A stretch of DNA of 12,151 bases from Flavobacteriales bacterium UBA4011. GTDB taxonomy: Bacteria > Bacteroidota > Bacteroidia > Flavobacteriales_D > Crocinitomicaceae. Where the stretch lies: contig DGBF01000081.1 in NCBI GenBank assembly GCA_002384725.1, positions 1 to 12,151 of the forward strand. Reading direction: 5' to 3'. The translations under genes were made by a program, and so were the position numbers. Each line of letters opens with the position of its first letter. The stretch's first letter is position 1. This document shows positions 1-7,032 of the stretch, one piece after another. The notes beneath the pieces are model-generated. The model did not search any database and was not told the DNA's origin. It worked only from the letters and a program-made list of their open reading frames with translations.

Positions 1-115
1 AATCTTTCACGATGATTGCGCCTACTTTTTTGCGAGAACAATGCGACAAATCTGCCCATTGTTCTGCCATGCGTAAGTAGGCTAAATCGTATCGTTTTTG
101 CTTCGCTTCTCTCAT
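1..115 (-). CDS. dCMP deaminase / cytidine-deoxycytidylate deaminase family protein, N-terminal part
   Basis: Reading the minus strand from an ATG at 115 gives 38 residues, open to the window edge: MREAKQKRYDLAYLRMAEQW, then a segment containing LSHCSRKKVGAIIVKD. The Trp-Ala-x-Leu-Ser-His-Cys-x-Arg-Lys-x-Val-Gly-Ala-Ile-Ile-Val-Lys-Asp stretch is the characteristic N-terminus of zinc-dependent dCMP deaminases (ComEB-like), which turn dCMP into dUMP for dTMP synthesis in the cytosol. The zinc-binding His-Ala-Glu and Pro-Cys-x-x-Cys motifs would lie beyond the left edge, so catalytic competence cannot be judged. The frame is open upstream of the ATG back to a TAG about 25 codons earlier but contains no other ATG, GTG or TTG start, so this ATG is the sensible start. 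It lies on the same strand as the response regulator, 193 nt downstream of it. Confidence 0.8.
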   Translation of the reverse strand, partial: MREAKQKRYDLAYLRMAEQWADLSHCSRKKVGAIIVKD

Positions 116-122
116 TGATTGA

Positions 123-130
123 CAAAAATA
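123..130 (-). promoter_or_regulatory. Candidate -7 box (TATTTTTG) just upstream of the deaminase start
   Basis: On the minus strand TATTTTTG matches the Bacteroidota -7 consensus TAnnTTTG exactly and ends 7 nt before the deaminase ATG. Initiation from it would give a nearly leaderless mRNA. I find no clear TTTG -33 element at the usual 17-23 nt upstream. In AT-rich intergenic DNA an 8-mer of this kind can arise by chance, so this is a weak call. Confidence 0.25.
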
Positions 131-308
131 AGAGGAATCGCGTAACGAATTGATTTGTTGGCATTTTTTACAAGAATTTCTTCTTTTCCAATTCTACTTA
201 ATTTTGAAATATGGATTGGATATGATCCTTTCTATTTTAGTGGTTTTTACGATTCTATACTTTGCGGTAAAACGAAATTGGACGTTGAATTTTAAAAATA
301 TCGATTGA

Positions 309-986
309 TCAAGGGGTAAACTTATATCCTACGCTTCGAATGGAATGAAAATATTTTGGGTCCTTCGGATCTAATTCAAACAATTTTCGAAAAGACAGAA
401 TATAATTGTCGATTGTGCGCGAAGTGGTAAAGCTATCTGTTCCCCAAATTCGATCTAAAATTTCATCACGCGAAACCACTTGACCTTCTTTTTCACTAAA
501 AAACTCCAAAAGTTCTACTTCTCTTTTACTCAATGTTTTTACTTTTTTATCCCCTTCGACAACATCAAAAGTGTCAAGATTAACTTCTTTTTTGCCGATT
601 TTTAGAATCTGATTCCCTCCGTTTTCTAGTTTTTGTAATAAATTATTCACCCGAAGCAATAATTCTTCTAAATCAAATGGTTTTGCCAAGTAGTCATTTG
701 CGCCCAATTTCAATCCTTGAATCCTATCAGAAGTAGACCCTTTGGCGGAAAGAATTAATATGGGAACTTTTGATTTTTGACGCACCGCTTCGCAAATTTC
801 TAATCCGCTTTTTTCGGGCAACATAACGTCTAAAATTAACAAGTCTGACGAAATGAGCTGGTCTAATTCTTCCATCGCACGTCCTCCGTCATTGAACAAA
901 TGAACTTCAAAATCCTCCATTTCTAGATTCATTTTTAACAGTTCACCTATGCTCTCTTCGTCCTCAACAATACAAATACGATTCAT
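309..986 (-). CDS. OmpR/PhoB-family response regulator transcription factor
   Basis: A 225-residue two-component response regulator, full length for the family. Residues 1-118 are a receiver domain with the acidic pocket Glu8-Asp9-Glu10, phospho-acceptor Asp53 in LLILDVMLPEKSG, Ser80 at the conserved Thr/Ser position, and Lys102 in AKPFD. Residues about 127-225 are a winged-helix DNA-binding domain: the LSKREVELLEFF helix, the SRTIDNYILSFRK recognition-helix region, and a C-terminal hairpin ending SVGYKFTP. Phosphorylation of Asp53 by a sensor kinase would be expected to drive dimerisation and promoter binding. No kinase gene is adjacent: purH is divergent upstream and a deaminase gene lies downstream. 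It is therefore an orphan within this window and its target genes cannot be deduced. The ATG at 986 is the only start that keeps the first receiver strand. I do not assign a gene name. Confidence 0.95.
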   Translation of the reverse strand: MNRICIVEDEESIGELLKMNLEMEDFEVHLFNDGGRAMEELDQLISSDLLILDVMLPEKSGLEICEAVRQKSKVPILILSAKGSTSDRIQGLKLGANDYLAKPFDLEELLLRVNNLLQKLENGGNQILKIGKKEVNLDTFDVVEGDKKVKTLSKREVELLEFFSEKEGQVVSRDEILDRIWGTDSFTTSRTIDNYILSFRKLFELDPKDPKYFHSIRSVGYKFTP

Positions 987-1015
987 GATTTTGACCTACT
1001 TTTTATAAAAATGCA

Positions 1016-1023
1016 CAAAAGTA
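1016..1023 (-). promoter_or_regulatory. Candidate -7 promoter box for the response regulator
   Basis: The minus-strand reading of these bases is TACTTTTG, an exact match to TAnnTTTG. It sits about 29 nt upstream of the response-regulator ATG, which would leave a leader of roughly 20-25 nt. No good -33 TTTG is visible at 17-23 nt upstream. The site faces away from the purH promoter in the shared 128-bp intergenic region. Confidence 0.45.
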
Positions 1024-1063
1024 GTCGATTAGGCCGTTTTTTAGCTTTAAAATGTGCTGATAC

Positions 1064-1097
1064 TTTGTCTTTTAATCAGAAATTCTCGGTAACTTTG
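1064..1097 (+). promoter_or_regulatory. Probable purH promoter (TTTG, 22 nt, TAACTTTG)
   Basis: A TTTG at 1064-1067 is followed by a 22-nt spacer and TAACTTTG at 1090-1097, matching both the -33 and -7 elements of the primary sigma factor of Bacteroidota. The predicted transcription start, near 1103-1106, lies only about 10 nt before the purH ATG. That leaves no room for a leader riboswitch, so any purine control must act at the DNA level. This is the best promoter match in the window. Confidence 0.6.
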
Positions 1098-1114
1098 TCG
1101 CACATTTTACACGC

Positions 1115-2641
1115 ATGAATTCCAATAAAAACATACACTCCGCACTAATTTCTGTTTTCGATAAAACAGGGTTAGCACCTATCGTTGAACAACTCGCTAA
1201 AAACGGGGTTCAAATTTTTTCAACAGGTGGAACTCAAAAATTTATTGAGGGCATGGGTGTGTCGGTTGTTCCTGTTGAGGAGTTGACTTCTTATCCTTCG
1301 ATTTTAGGTGGACGAGTGAAAACACTTCATCCAAAGGTTTTCGGTGGTATTTTGCACCGAAGAGAAATAGATTCTGACTTAGCACAAATCGATGAATTTG
1401 AAATTCCCTCTATCGATTTGGTAATTGTGGATTTGTATCCTTTTGAAGCGACTGTTGCTTCTGGAGCAGAGCACCAAGATATCATTGAAAAAATTGACAT
1501 CGGTGGTATCTCTTTGATTCGTGCAGCGGCGAAGAATTACAAACATGTTGTTATCCTTCCTTCGCAAAAATCATATGCGGAATTTGTAGAAATTTATTCG
1601 GAGAATGCTTCAACAACCTTAGAACAAAGAAAACGTTTCGCGATGCAATCTTTCGAAGTGAGTTCGCATTACGACACAAAAATATTTGAGTATTTCAACG
1701 ACGATTCGAAAGATATTTTCAAACAAAGCATTCAAGAATCAGCTGTATTGCGTTATGGAGAAAACCCACATCAAAAAGGTGTTTTTTATGGTGACATGAA
1801 CATTGTTTTCGACAAACTGCATGGCAAAGATTTGTCTTACAATAATTTACTTGATGTGGATGCAGCGGTGAATTTGATGGCTGATTTCCAAAATGATGCT
1901 CCGACGTTTGCCGTAATGAAACACAACAATGCGTGTGGGTTGGCAACTCGTTCTTCTTTGAAAGAAGCATATGCAGCGGCTTTAGCAGGAGATCCAGTTT
2001 CTGCTTTTGGCGGAATACTAATCGCCAATACAACAATTGATTTAGCAACGGCTGAATTGATCAACTCGTTATTCTGTGAAGTCGTCATCGCACCGAGTTT
2101 TGATGCCGATGCCGAAGAGTTGTTGAAATCTAAGAAAAACCGTATCTTGCTAGTTCAGAAGATCTTTTCTTTTCCAGGAAAACAGTTTCGAACGATTTTG
2201 AACGGTGTATTAGAACAAGACAAAGATGCATTAGTTGAAACGAAAAAGGACTTAACAGTAGTAACGAAAAAAGGAGCAACGGAGCAACAAACTGAAGATT
2301 TATTGTTTGCCAACAAATTGGTGAAACATACGAAATCAAACACCATCGTTTTAGCGAAAAACAAACAACTACTTGCAAGTGGAACTGGGCAAACATCTCG
2401 TGTAGATGCATTACGACAAGCGATACACAAAGCGAAGTCTTTCGAATTTGATTTGAAAGGTGCCGTGATGGCTTCAGATGCGTTTTTCCCTTTCCCTGAC
2501 TGTGTTGAAATTGCACACAAGGAAGGAATTGACACAGTTATTCAACCTGGCGGATCTATTAAAGACGATTTGTCGATTGAGTATTGCAACAATAATGAAA
2601 TGGCGATGCTGATGACTGGAAACAGGCATTTTAAGCATTAA
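1115..2641 (+). CDS. purH: Bifunctional AICAR formyltransferase / IMP cyclohydrolase
   Basis: A 508-residue cytosolic enzyme that formylates AICAR with 10-formyl-tetrahydrofolate and then closes the ring to IMP, the last two steps of de novo purine synthesis. The N-terminal IMP cyclohydrolase (MGS-like) domain, residues about 1-195, shows FSTGGT (35-40), GRVKTLHP (66-73) and VDLYPF (105-110). The C-terminal transformylase domain carries RYGENPHQ (213-220), YNNLLDVDAAVNL (242-254), the catalytic Lys269-His270 in KHNNACG, SAFGGI (296-301), ASDAFFPFPD and the closing TGNRHFKH. The ATG at 1115 begins just before the first beta strand (ALISVFDKTGL) and follows a good promoter. Length and motifs are normal and no defect is seen. 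A hairpin after the stop separates it from mreB, so it is probably a single-gene transcript although it is on the same strand as the cell-wall cluster. Confidence 0.98.
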   Translation: MNSNKNIHSALISVFDKTGLAPIVEQLAKNGVQIFSTGGTQKFIEGMGVSVVPVEELTSYPSILGGRVKTLHPKVFGGILHRREIDSDLAQIDEFEIPSIDLVIVDLYPFEATVASGAEHQDIIEKIDIGGISLIRAAAKNYKHVVILPSQKSYAEFVEIYSENASTTLEQRKRFAMQSFEVSSHYDTKIFEYFNDDSKDIFKQSIQESAVLRYGENPHQKGVFYGDMNIVFDKLHGKDLSYNNLLDVDAAVNLMADFQNDAPTFAVMKHNNACGLATRSSLKEAYAAALAGDPVSAFGGILIANTTIDLATAELINSLFCEVVIAPSFDADAEELLKSKKNRILLVQKIFSFPGKQFRTILNGVLEQDKDALVETKKDLTVVTKKGATEQQTEDLLFANKLVKHTKSNTIVLAKNKQLLASGTGQTSRVDALRQAIHKAKSFEFDLKGAVMASDAFFPFPDCVEIAHKEGIDTVIQPGGSIKDDLSIEYCNNNEMAMLMTGNRHFKH

Positions 2642-2651
2642 AAAAATATTT

Positions 2652-2682
2652 AATCAGAAAATGTAACCTTTTTTCTGATTTT
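2652..2682 (+). terminator. Inverted repeat / probable terminator after purH
   Basis: AATCAGAAAA at 2652-2661 and TTTTCTGATT at 2671-2680 form a perfect 10-bp stem with a 9-nt loop, beginning 11 nt after the purH stop. The stem is AT-rich and is followed by only two further T bases, although the 3' arm itself has a T run (2669-2674). It looks like a factor-independent terminator of the weak kind common in Bacteroidota. Because of its symmetry it could also act on antisense transcription. Read-through into mreB remains possible. Confidence 0.6.
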
Positions 2683-2707
2683 ACGAACAAAGTTAGGTAT
2701 ATATTTA
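2679..2707 (+). promoter_or_regulatory. Candidate mreB promoter
   Basis: TATATTTA at 2700-2707 matches TAnnTTTG at seven of eight positions, and TTTT at 2679-2682 lies 17 nt upstream as a poor -33 element. The predicted start near 2714 would give a leader of about 25 nt before the mreB ATG at 2739. The position just after the purH terminator is where a promoter for the elongasome cluster is expected. The match is imperfect. Confidence 0.4.
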
Positions 2708-2738
2708 CTCTTTTACAGAGCCAACAACGAAACACAAA

Positions 2739-3764
2739 ATGGGATTATTCAGTTTTCTGACACAAGAAATCGCGATTGACTTAGGAACAGCGAACACCTT
2801 GATCATCATGAACGACAAGGTCGTTGTAGATGAACCTTCTATTGTTGCGATAGACATTCAAAGTAACCGTGTGGTCGCTATTGGAAAGAAGGCACAACAG
2901 ATGCATGGAAAAACGCACAAGTTGATTGAAACAGTCCGCCCTCTGAAAGATGGTGTGATTGCCGATTTCCAAAGTGCGGAACAAATGATCCGTGGATTTA
3001 TCAAAATGATTAATCCTGGAAAAAGTCTTTTCAACCCTTCGCTTCGAATGGTGATTTGTATCCCTTCTGGAATTACGGAAGTTGAAAAACGTGCCGTGCG
3101 AGATAGTGCAGAGCATGCTGGAGCAAAAGAAGTGTATTTGATTCATGAGCCAATGGCGGCTGCAATCGGTATTGGTATCGATGTGGAAGAGCCGATGGGA
3201 AACATGATTATTGACATAGGAGGTGGAACAACTGAAATTGCCGTTATCGCATTAGGAGGTATCGTTTGTGATAAATCTATTCGTATTGCAGGTGATGATT
3301 TCTCAAGTGATATTGAAGAGTATATGCGTCGTCAACACAATATTTTGGTGGGTGAACGTACCGCTGAACAAATTAAGATTGAAGTAGGTTCTGCCTTGAC
3401 AGAATTGGATAATCCTCCCCCCGATTTTGCAGTTCGTGGACGTGATTTAATGACGGGAATTCCGAAAGAAATCGTTGTTTCATATGCTGAAGTTGCACAT
3501 GCTTTGGATAAAACAATTTCAAAAATTGAAGAAGCTATTTTAAGCGCCTTAGAGATGACGCCGCCTGAATTATCAGCTGATATCTTCAAAACGGGTATTT
3601 ACCTTGCCGGTGGTGGTTCCATGTTGAGAGGATTAGACAAACGTATCTCAGCGAAAACGAAATTACCTGTTCACATTGCAGAGGATCCATTGAGAGCCGT
3701 GGCGCGTGGAACAAGTATTGCTTTGAAAAATATTCACCGTTTCCAATTCTTGATTCGCGACTAA
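2739..3764 (+). CDS. mreB: Rod shape-determining protein MreB
   Basis: A 341-residue bacterial actin homologue of normal length. It polymerises with ATP into membrane-associated filaments that orient the peptidoglycan elongation machinery. Visible signatures are the amphipathic N-terminus MGLFSFLTQE for membrane binding, the phosphate-1 loop IDLGTANTLI (13-22), the hinge segment IPSGITEVEKRAV (108-120), the phosphate-2 motif IDIGGGTTEIAVI (158-170) and the adenosine motif LAGGGSMLRGL (289-299). A Pro-Pro-Pro run at 226-228 is encoded by a six-C tract at 3417-3422. The gene starts 97 nt after purH and is followed after 37 nt by mreC. It is the first gene of the mreBCD-mrdA-rodA cluster and the one whose product is usually needed in the largest amount. 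Confidence 0.98.
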   Translation: MGLFSFLTQEIAIDLGTANTLIIMNDKVVVDEPSIVAIDIQSNRVVAIGKKAQQMHGKTHKLIETVRPLKDGVIADFQSAEQMIRGFIKMINPGKSLFNPSLRMVICIPSGITEVEKRAVRDSAEHAGAKEVYLIHEPMAAAIGIGIDVEEPMGNMIIDIGGGTTEIAVIALGGIVCDKSIRIAGDDFSSDIEEYMRRQHNILVGERTAEQIKIEVGSALTELDNPPPDFAVRGRDLMTGIPKEIVVSYAEVAHALDKTISKIEEAILSALEMTPPELSADIFKTGIYLAGGGSMLRGLDKRISAKTKLPVHIAEDPLRAVARGTSIALKNIHRFQFLIRD

Positions 3765-3789
3765 GTAGAAAATTTCTTTTCGACTTAGT
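3760..3789 (+). promoter_or_regulatory. Stem-loop spanning the mreB stop codon, between mreB and mreC
   Basis: ACTAAGT at 3760-3766, which includes the mreB TAA stop, is perfectly complementary to ACTTAGT at 3783-3789. This forms a 7-bp stem around a 16-nt loop, and the loop contains its own small symmetric element (AGAAA-A-TTTCT, 3767-3777). The 3' arm ends 12 nt before the mreC ATG and is followed by AACCCC rather than a T run, so a terminator is unlikely. A processing or 3'-end-stabilising element that raises mreB over the downstream genes is a reasonable inference but is not shown. Confidence 0.4.
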
Positions 3790-3801
3790 TAACCCCAGAG
3801 C

Positions 3802-4662
3802 ATGAAAAATTTAATCGCTTTTCTTAGACGCTTTCGAATTTTCCTGCTTTTTGTTGGTCTTCAATTTATTGCTTTAGCAACCTATTTTTCAAGTCTTTCA
3901 TTCCCTCGTTCACAGTATTTGACGACATCAAATAAAGTTACAGGGAACATTATGGCCGCGCGAAATTCTGTAACGCATTTTCTCCACCAAGACGAAACGA
4001 ATAGAGAATTAATCAAAGCCAACAAAAGGCTTCGTGAAAAAATTCCTGAAAACTATATTCAAATTAGTTCGACCGAAATTATTGTTAGAGATACAATCCG
4101 TGATACCGATGCAACGTATGAACAACAATACACCTATATTCCGGCGACCGTCTTAAAGTCGACCTACGACAAGCGAAACAATTATATGTCGCTGAACATT
4201 GGACGAAAACAAGGCATAAAAAAGGGAATGGGCGTTTTTTCTGAGAGCGGTATCGTTGGAACCGTTTATCAAGTTTCGGATCATTTCAGTTTGGTGAAAA
4301 CGATATTGTCGATGAACCCGAATATCGACATTATGCTTGTCGAAGATGGTTCATTTGGATTCTTAAAGTGGGAAACACATCAGGCCAGATTGGCGAATTT
4401 AACCGGTATTTCCAACGACAAGCCTATAAAAAAATGGGGCAAAGTCATTACTCGAGGCGGGGGCGGAATATTTCCCCGAGGTTTAGCTGTTGGAAAAGTG
4501 TACCGTGTTTCACCTATTGAAGGCAGAGCTTTATGGAATGTTGAAATTTTACTTGGAACGAATTTTAAAAAGGTGCAAAAAGTATACGTGATTAAAAATT
4601 TACTCAAGGGCGAACAAGTTCGATTAGAGTCTACCATTCCAAAAGACCCAGACGATGAATAA
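3802..4662 (+). CDS. mreC: Rod shape-determining protein MreC
   Basis: A 286-residue periplasmic scaffold anchored in the inner membrane; it links MreB/MreD to PBP2 and is known in model species to activate the PBP2-RodA pair. The sequence shows a basic cytoplasmic start (MKNLIAFLRRFR), one membrane helix at about 12-32, a short helical coiled-coil stretch at about 62-80 (QDETNRELIKANKRLREKI), and then the MreC beta-barrel domain. That domain carries the family motif around 134-160 (YMSLNIGRKQGIKKGMGVF followed by SESGIVGTVYQV). A second-barrel glycine-rich turn ITRGGGGIFPRGLAVG lies near 216-231. Length is normal for the family. The ATG at 3802 is followed at once by the hydrophobic anchor, supporting the start. 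The last eight bases (ATGAATAA) overlap mreD. Confidence 0.95.
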   Translation: MKNLIAFLRRFRIFLLFVGLQFIALATYFSSLSFPRSQYLTTSNKVTGNIMAARNSVTHFLHQDETNRELIKANKRLREKIPENYIQISSTEIIVRDTIRDTDATYEQQYTYIPATVLKSTYDKRNNYMSLNIGRKQGIKKGMGVFSESGIVGTVYQVSDHFSLVKTILSMNPNIDIMLVEDGSFGFLKWETHQARLANLTGISNDKPIKKWGKVITRGGGGIFPRGLAVGKVYRVSPIEGRALWNVEILLGTNFKKVQKVYVIKNLLKGEQVRLESTIPKDPDDE

Positions 4663-5170
4663 ATTTGTGACACATAGCATCCGTTTCGTGGTTTTTGTCT
4701 TGGTTCAGGCACTAATTTTAAATCACCTTGAATTTGGCTGGGGAATCCTAATTATTGTCTACCCTTTGTTCGTTTTTCTTTTGCCAAATGATCTCAATAT
4801 TGCCTTTTCATTGATCATTGCTTTTGCTATGGGTTTTGCAATCGACCTTTTGAGCGATACTTTTGGTTTACACGCTTCAGCACTCGTCGTTTTTGCCTAC
4901 CTTAAACCCTTAGTTTTTGCTCGATTTGCAAAACAAGATGACTACGAAAATCTAAAAGAAGCCAACATATATACAATGGGTACTTCTTGGTTCATCTATA
5001 CCTTCGGAATTTTACTCTTCTTTCATCATTTGTGGTTTTTCTTGTTTGAAATAGCCAATTTTGGTGAAATCGTCTATATTATTCAGAAAACTGTATTAAG
5101 TCTTATCGTTTCATTTTTGTTTAGTGTCGGCTTACAAATTATCTTTGTACCAAAGCCAAAAGAACGATGA
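4655..5170 (+). CDS. mreD: Rod shape-determining protein MreD
   Basis: A 171-residue polytopic inner-membrane protein with about six hydrophobic segments (roughly 8-24, 28-43, 46-66, 71-90, 108-130 and 141-165). The motif GFAIDLLSDTFGLHASALV (60-78) corresponds to the family signature of an Asp-Leu-rich helix followed by Gly-x-His-Ala-x-Ala. MreD bridges MreC and MreB in the elongasome and has no known enzymatic activity. The start overlaps the mreC stop by 8 nt (ATGAATAA) and the end overlaps mrdA by 4 nt (ATGA), pointing to translational coupling on both sides. Identity rests on this motif together with position, since MreD sequences are poorly conserved. Confidence 0.93.
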   Translation: MNKFVTHSIRFVVFVLVQALILNHLEFGWGILIIVYPLFVFLLPNDLNIAFSLIIAFAMGFAIDLLSDTFGLHASALVVFAYLKPLVFARFAKQDDYENLKEANIYTMGTSWFIYTFGILLFFHHLWFFLFEIANFGEIVYIIQKTVLSLIVSFLFSVGLQIIFVPKPKER

Positions 5171-7032
5171 ACTTTGATTCCCGCAGAATAGTCATTATAA
5201 CATTTATTACTACGATAGGTGTTATCTATGGTTTTCGGCTTTTCTACATGCAAGTTATTGATGATACTTGGACGTTGGAGGCACAAAGAATCGCTGAAAA
5301 ACGACACCAAATTACACCTCCTCGCGGCGTGATTTTCGACCGAAATGGTAAAATGGTGGTTTCGAATGAAACGTACTACAACCTCATGATGCAAGAATCA
5401 GAGATCACCAATCTTGATACTGCTGCATTTGCAAAGCTCATCGGTTGGACGCCAAAAGAGGTGAGGGCTCGTTTTATAGAAATTAGAGAAGGAGAGGGAA
5501 CTTACTATAACAAAAATCAAGACAGAACCACCTCCAATTACCAATCCGTAAGGGCTTATCCCTTTCTCAAAGAATTAACACTGGATGAAATTGCCAATAT
5601 CGCACCTCATCTGGATAAATTTCCTGGTTTTAGGGAAGAACCCACTAGTATGCGGAAATATCCATACAAAAGTGGAGCGAATATTCTTGGTTACATTGCT
5701 GAAGTCAATAAAGAAGATATTGTCGATACGGCATATCATAATTATTATAGGTCTGGCGACAACATGGGGAGAGCTGGAATTGAAAGGTACTACGAGCAAA
5801 CTTTAAGAGGTCAAAAAGGAGTAAAATATATTGTTACCTCTGCTTTGAACAATGCTTTGGAATCTTTTGCTGGAGGAAAATATGATACAACCGCTTTGCA
5901 AAGTCCAGCCATGAAACTTGGCTTAGATATTGAACTGCAAGCATACGGTGAAAAATTAATGCAGAACAAAAAAGGCTGCATTGTGGCTGTTGAGCCTTCA
6001 ACCGGGGAGGTATTGTCAATGATTTCAGCGCCTTCATACGATCCGAATTTGTTGGTTGGAAAACGAAATATCAAACAAAATTACCCAGCACTTTTGTTGG
6101 ACGAAGGGAGACCGTTGTTTCCTCGACCTTTGGCTTCTGAATATCCTCCTGGATCCATTTTTAAATTGGTTCAATCATTAATCGCTTTGCAAGAAGGCGT
6201 GATAGACGTAAATACTGGTTTTCCATGTAATAAAAGTTTGGTTGGATGCCACAACCATGGCTATCCGTCGGACATTATGAAGGCTGTTCAGTTTTCTTGT
6301 AATCCTTATTATTATCAAGCTGTCCGAAAAATCATTCAGCAGGGAAAAAAGAAAACCGCTTTTGCCGACGCCGAAGTTGGTTTGAATATTTGGGCAGAAT
6401 ACATGTATAGTTTTGGTTTGGGTCAAAAACTTCCTAGCGACATTACAGGGCAACGTCCAGGACGAATTCCTGACTCGAAATATTATGACAAATGGTATGG
6501 TCACCATCAATGGGCTTTCTCAACTATTCGATCTGTTTCTATTGGACAAGGAGAGGTAACGATGACGCCGCTTCAAATGGCAAATCTCGCGGCTATAATT
6601 GCCAATAAAGGTTGGTTTTATACGCCTCATTTCGTAAAAAGCGTCGGAAACTCGGGCACTTTGCCTGAATTCCGAAAGAAAAACTACACTATGGTAGATG
6701 CCAAATATTATCCACCTATTATAGAAGGCATGCGTCGTGTGGTGAATGAATCCGGAGGAACAGCTATTATGGCCAGAAATTCCGAAATAATTACCTGTGG
6801 TAAAACTGGAACTGTCCAAAATCCACACGGACAAGACCACTCCGTATTTATTGCTTTTGCTCCTCTAAACAATCCTAAAATAGCCATTGCCGTTTTTATA
6901 GAGAATGCTGGTTTTGGAGGAACTTGGTCTGCCCCAACTGCCAGTTTAATGATTGAAAAATACTTGAACAGAGCTGTTAAAGACTTAGCGAAAGAAAAAC
7001 GTATTATGGACGCCCATCTTTCTGGATTATAG
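5167..7032 (+). CDS. mrdA: Penicillin-binding protein 2 (class B transpeptidase of the elongasome)
   Basis: A 621-residue membrane-anchored D,D-transpeptidase that crosslinks glycan strands made by RodA during lateral wall growth. A single N-terminal membrane helix (about 7-29) is followed by the dimerisation/pedestal domain with PPRGVIFDRNG (51-61) and AGIERYYEQTLRG (203-215). The transpeptidase domain has the catalytic Ser330 in YPPGSIFK (SxxK with Lys333), the second motif Ser377-Cys378-Asn379 and the third motif Lys546-Thr547-Gly548 in CGKTGT. The second residue of the SxxK box is Ile, where Thr is more usual; this should not affect catalysis. A Cys/His cluster at 354-364 (C354, C361, H362, H364) precedes the SxN motif and may bind zinc. 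The gene overlaps mreD by 4 nt and rodA by 1 nt, and its position between mreD and rodA confirms PBP2 rather than FtsI. Confidence 0.96.
   Translation: MNFDSRRIVIITFITTIGVIYGFRLFYMQVIDDTWTLEAQRIAEKRHQITPPRGVIFDRNGKMVVSNETYYNLMMQESEITNLDTAAFAKLIGWTPKEVRARFIEIREGEGTYYNKNQDRTTSNYQSVRAYPFLKELTLDEIANIAPHLDKFPGFREEPTSMRKYPYKSGANILGYIAEVNKEDIVDTAYHNYYRSGDNMGRAGIERYYEQTLRGQKGVKYIVTSALNNALESFAGGKYDTTALQSPAMKLGLDIELQAYGEKLMQNKKGCIVAVEPSTGEVLSMISAPSYDPNLLVGKRNIKQNYPALLLDEGRPLFPRPLASEYPPGSIFKLVQSLIALQEGVIDVNTGFPCNKSLVGCHNHGYPSDIMKAVQFSCNPYYYQAVRKIIQQGKKKTAFADAEVGLNIWAEYMYSFGLGQKLPSDITGQRPGRIPDSKYYDKWYGHHQWAFSTIRSVSIGQGEVTMTPLQMANLAAIIANKGWFYTPHFVKSVGNSGTLPEFRKKNYTMVDAKYYPPIIEGMRRVVNESGGTAIMARNSEIITCGKTGTVQNPHGQDHSVFIAFAPLNNPKIAIAVFIENAGFGGTWSAPTASLMIEKYLNRAVKDLAKEKRIMDAHLSGL

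Noticed and set aside
116..308. A remnant of a histidine kinase gene downstream of the response regulator on the minus strand.
   Set aside because: Two minus-strand frames stop within a few to about 18 codons and the one open frame lacks a start and any kinase or HAMP motif.
1098..1114. A purine riboswitch or attenuator in the purH leader.
   Set aside because: The predicted transcript start leaves only about 10 nt before the ATG and no structured element is visible.
1719..2535. Several antisense open frames of 80-130 codons opposite purH.
   Set aside because: They are shadows of a strongly conserved gene in other frames, with low-complexity Cys/Ser/His-rich translations and no recognisable domain.
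1069..2663. AATCAGAAA occurring both before purH (about 1076) and in its terminator (about 2652) as a flanking repeat.
   Set aside because: The shared string is only about nine to ten AT-rich bases and one copy is fully explained as a terminator arm.
4451..4480. G-rich and C-rich runs in mreC (CTCGAGGCGGGGG ... CCCCGAG) as a regulatory hairpin.
   Set aside because: Pairing requires a six-base bulge and the runs encode the conserved glycine-rich turn of MreC, so the codon content explains them.
4380..4712. Antisense frame of 110 codons across the mreC-mreD junction.
   Set aside because: It overlaps two well-supported genes and its Pro/Ser/Thr-rich product shows no domain or promoter.
5585..5806. 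Plus-strand 73-codon frame inside mrdA, and similar out-of-frame ORFs inside rodA (7193-7582, 7637-7903).
   Set aside because: They lie wholly within conserved coding sequence in another frame and have aromatic- or Cys-rich translations typical of shifted membrane-protein codons.
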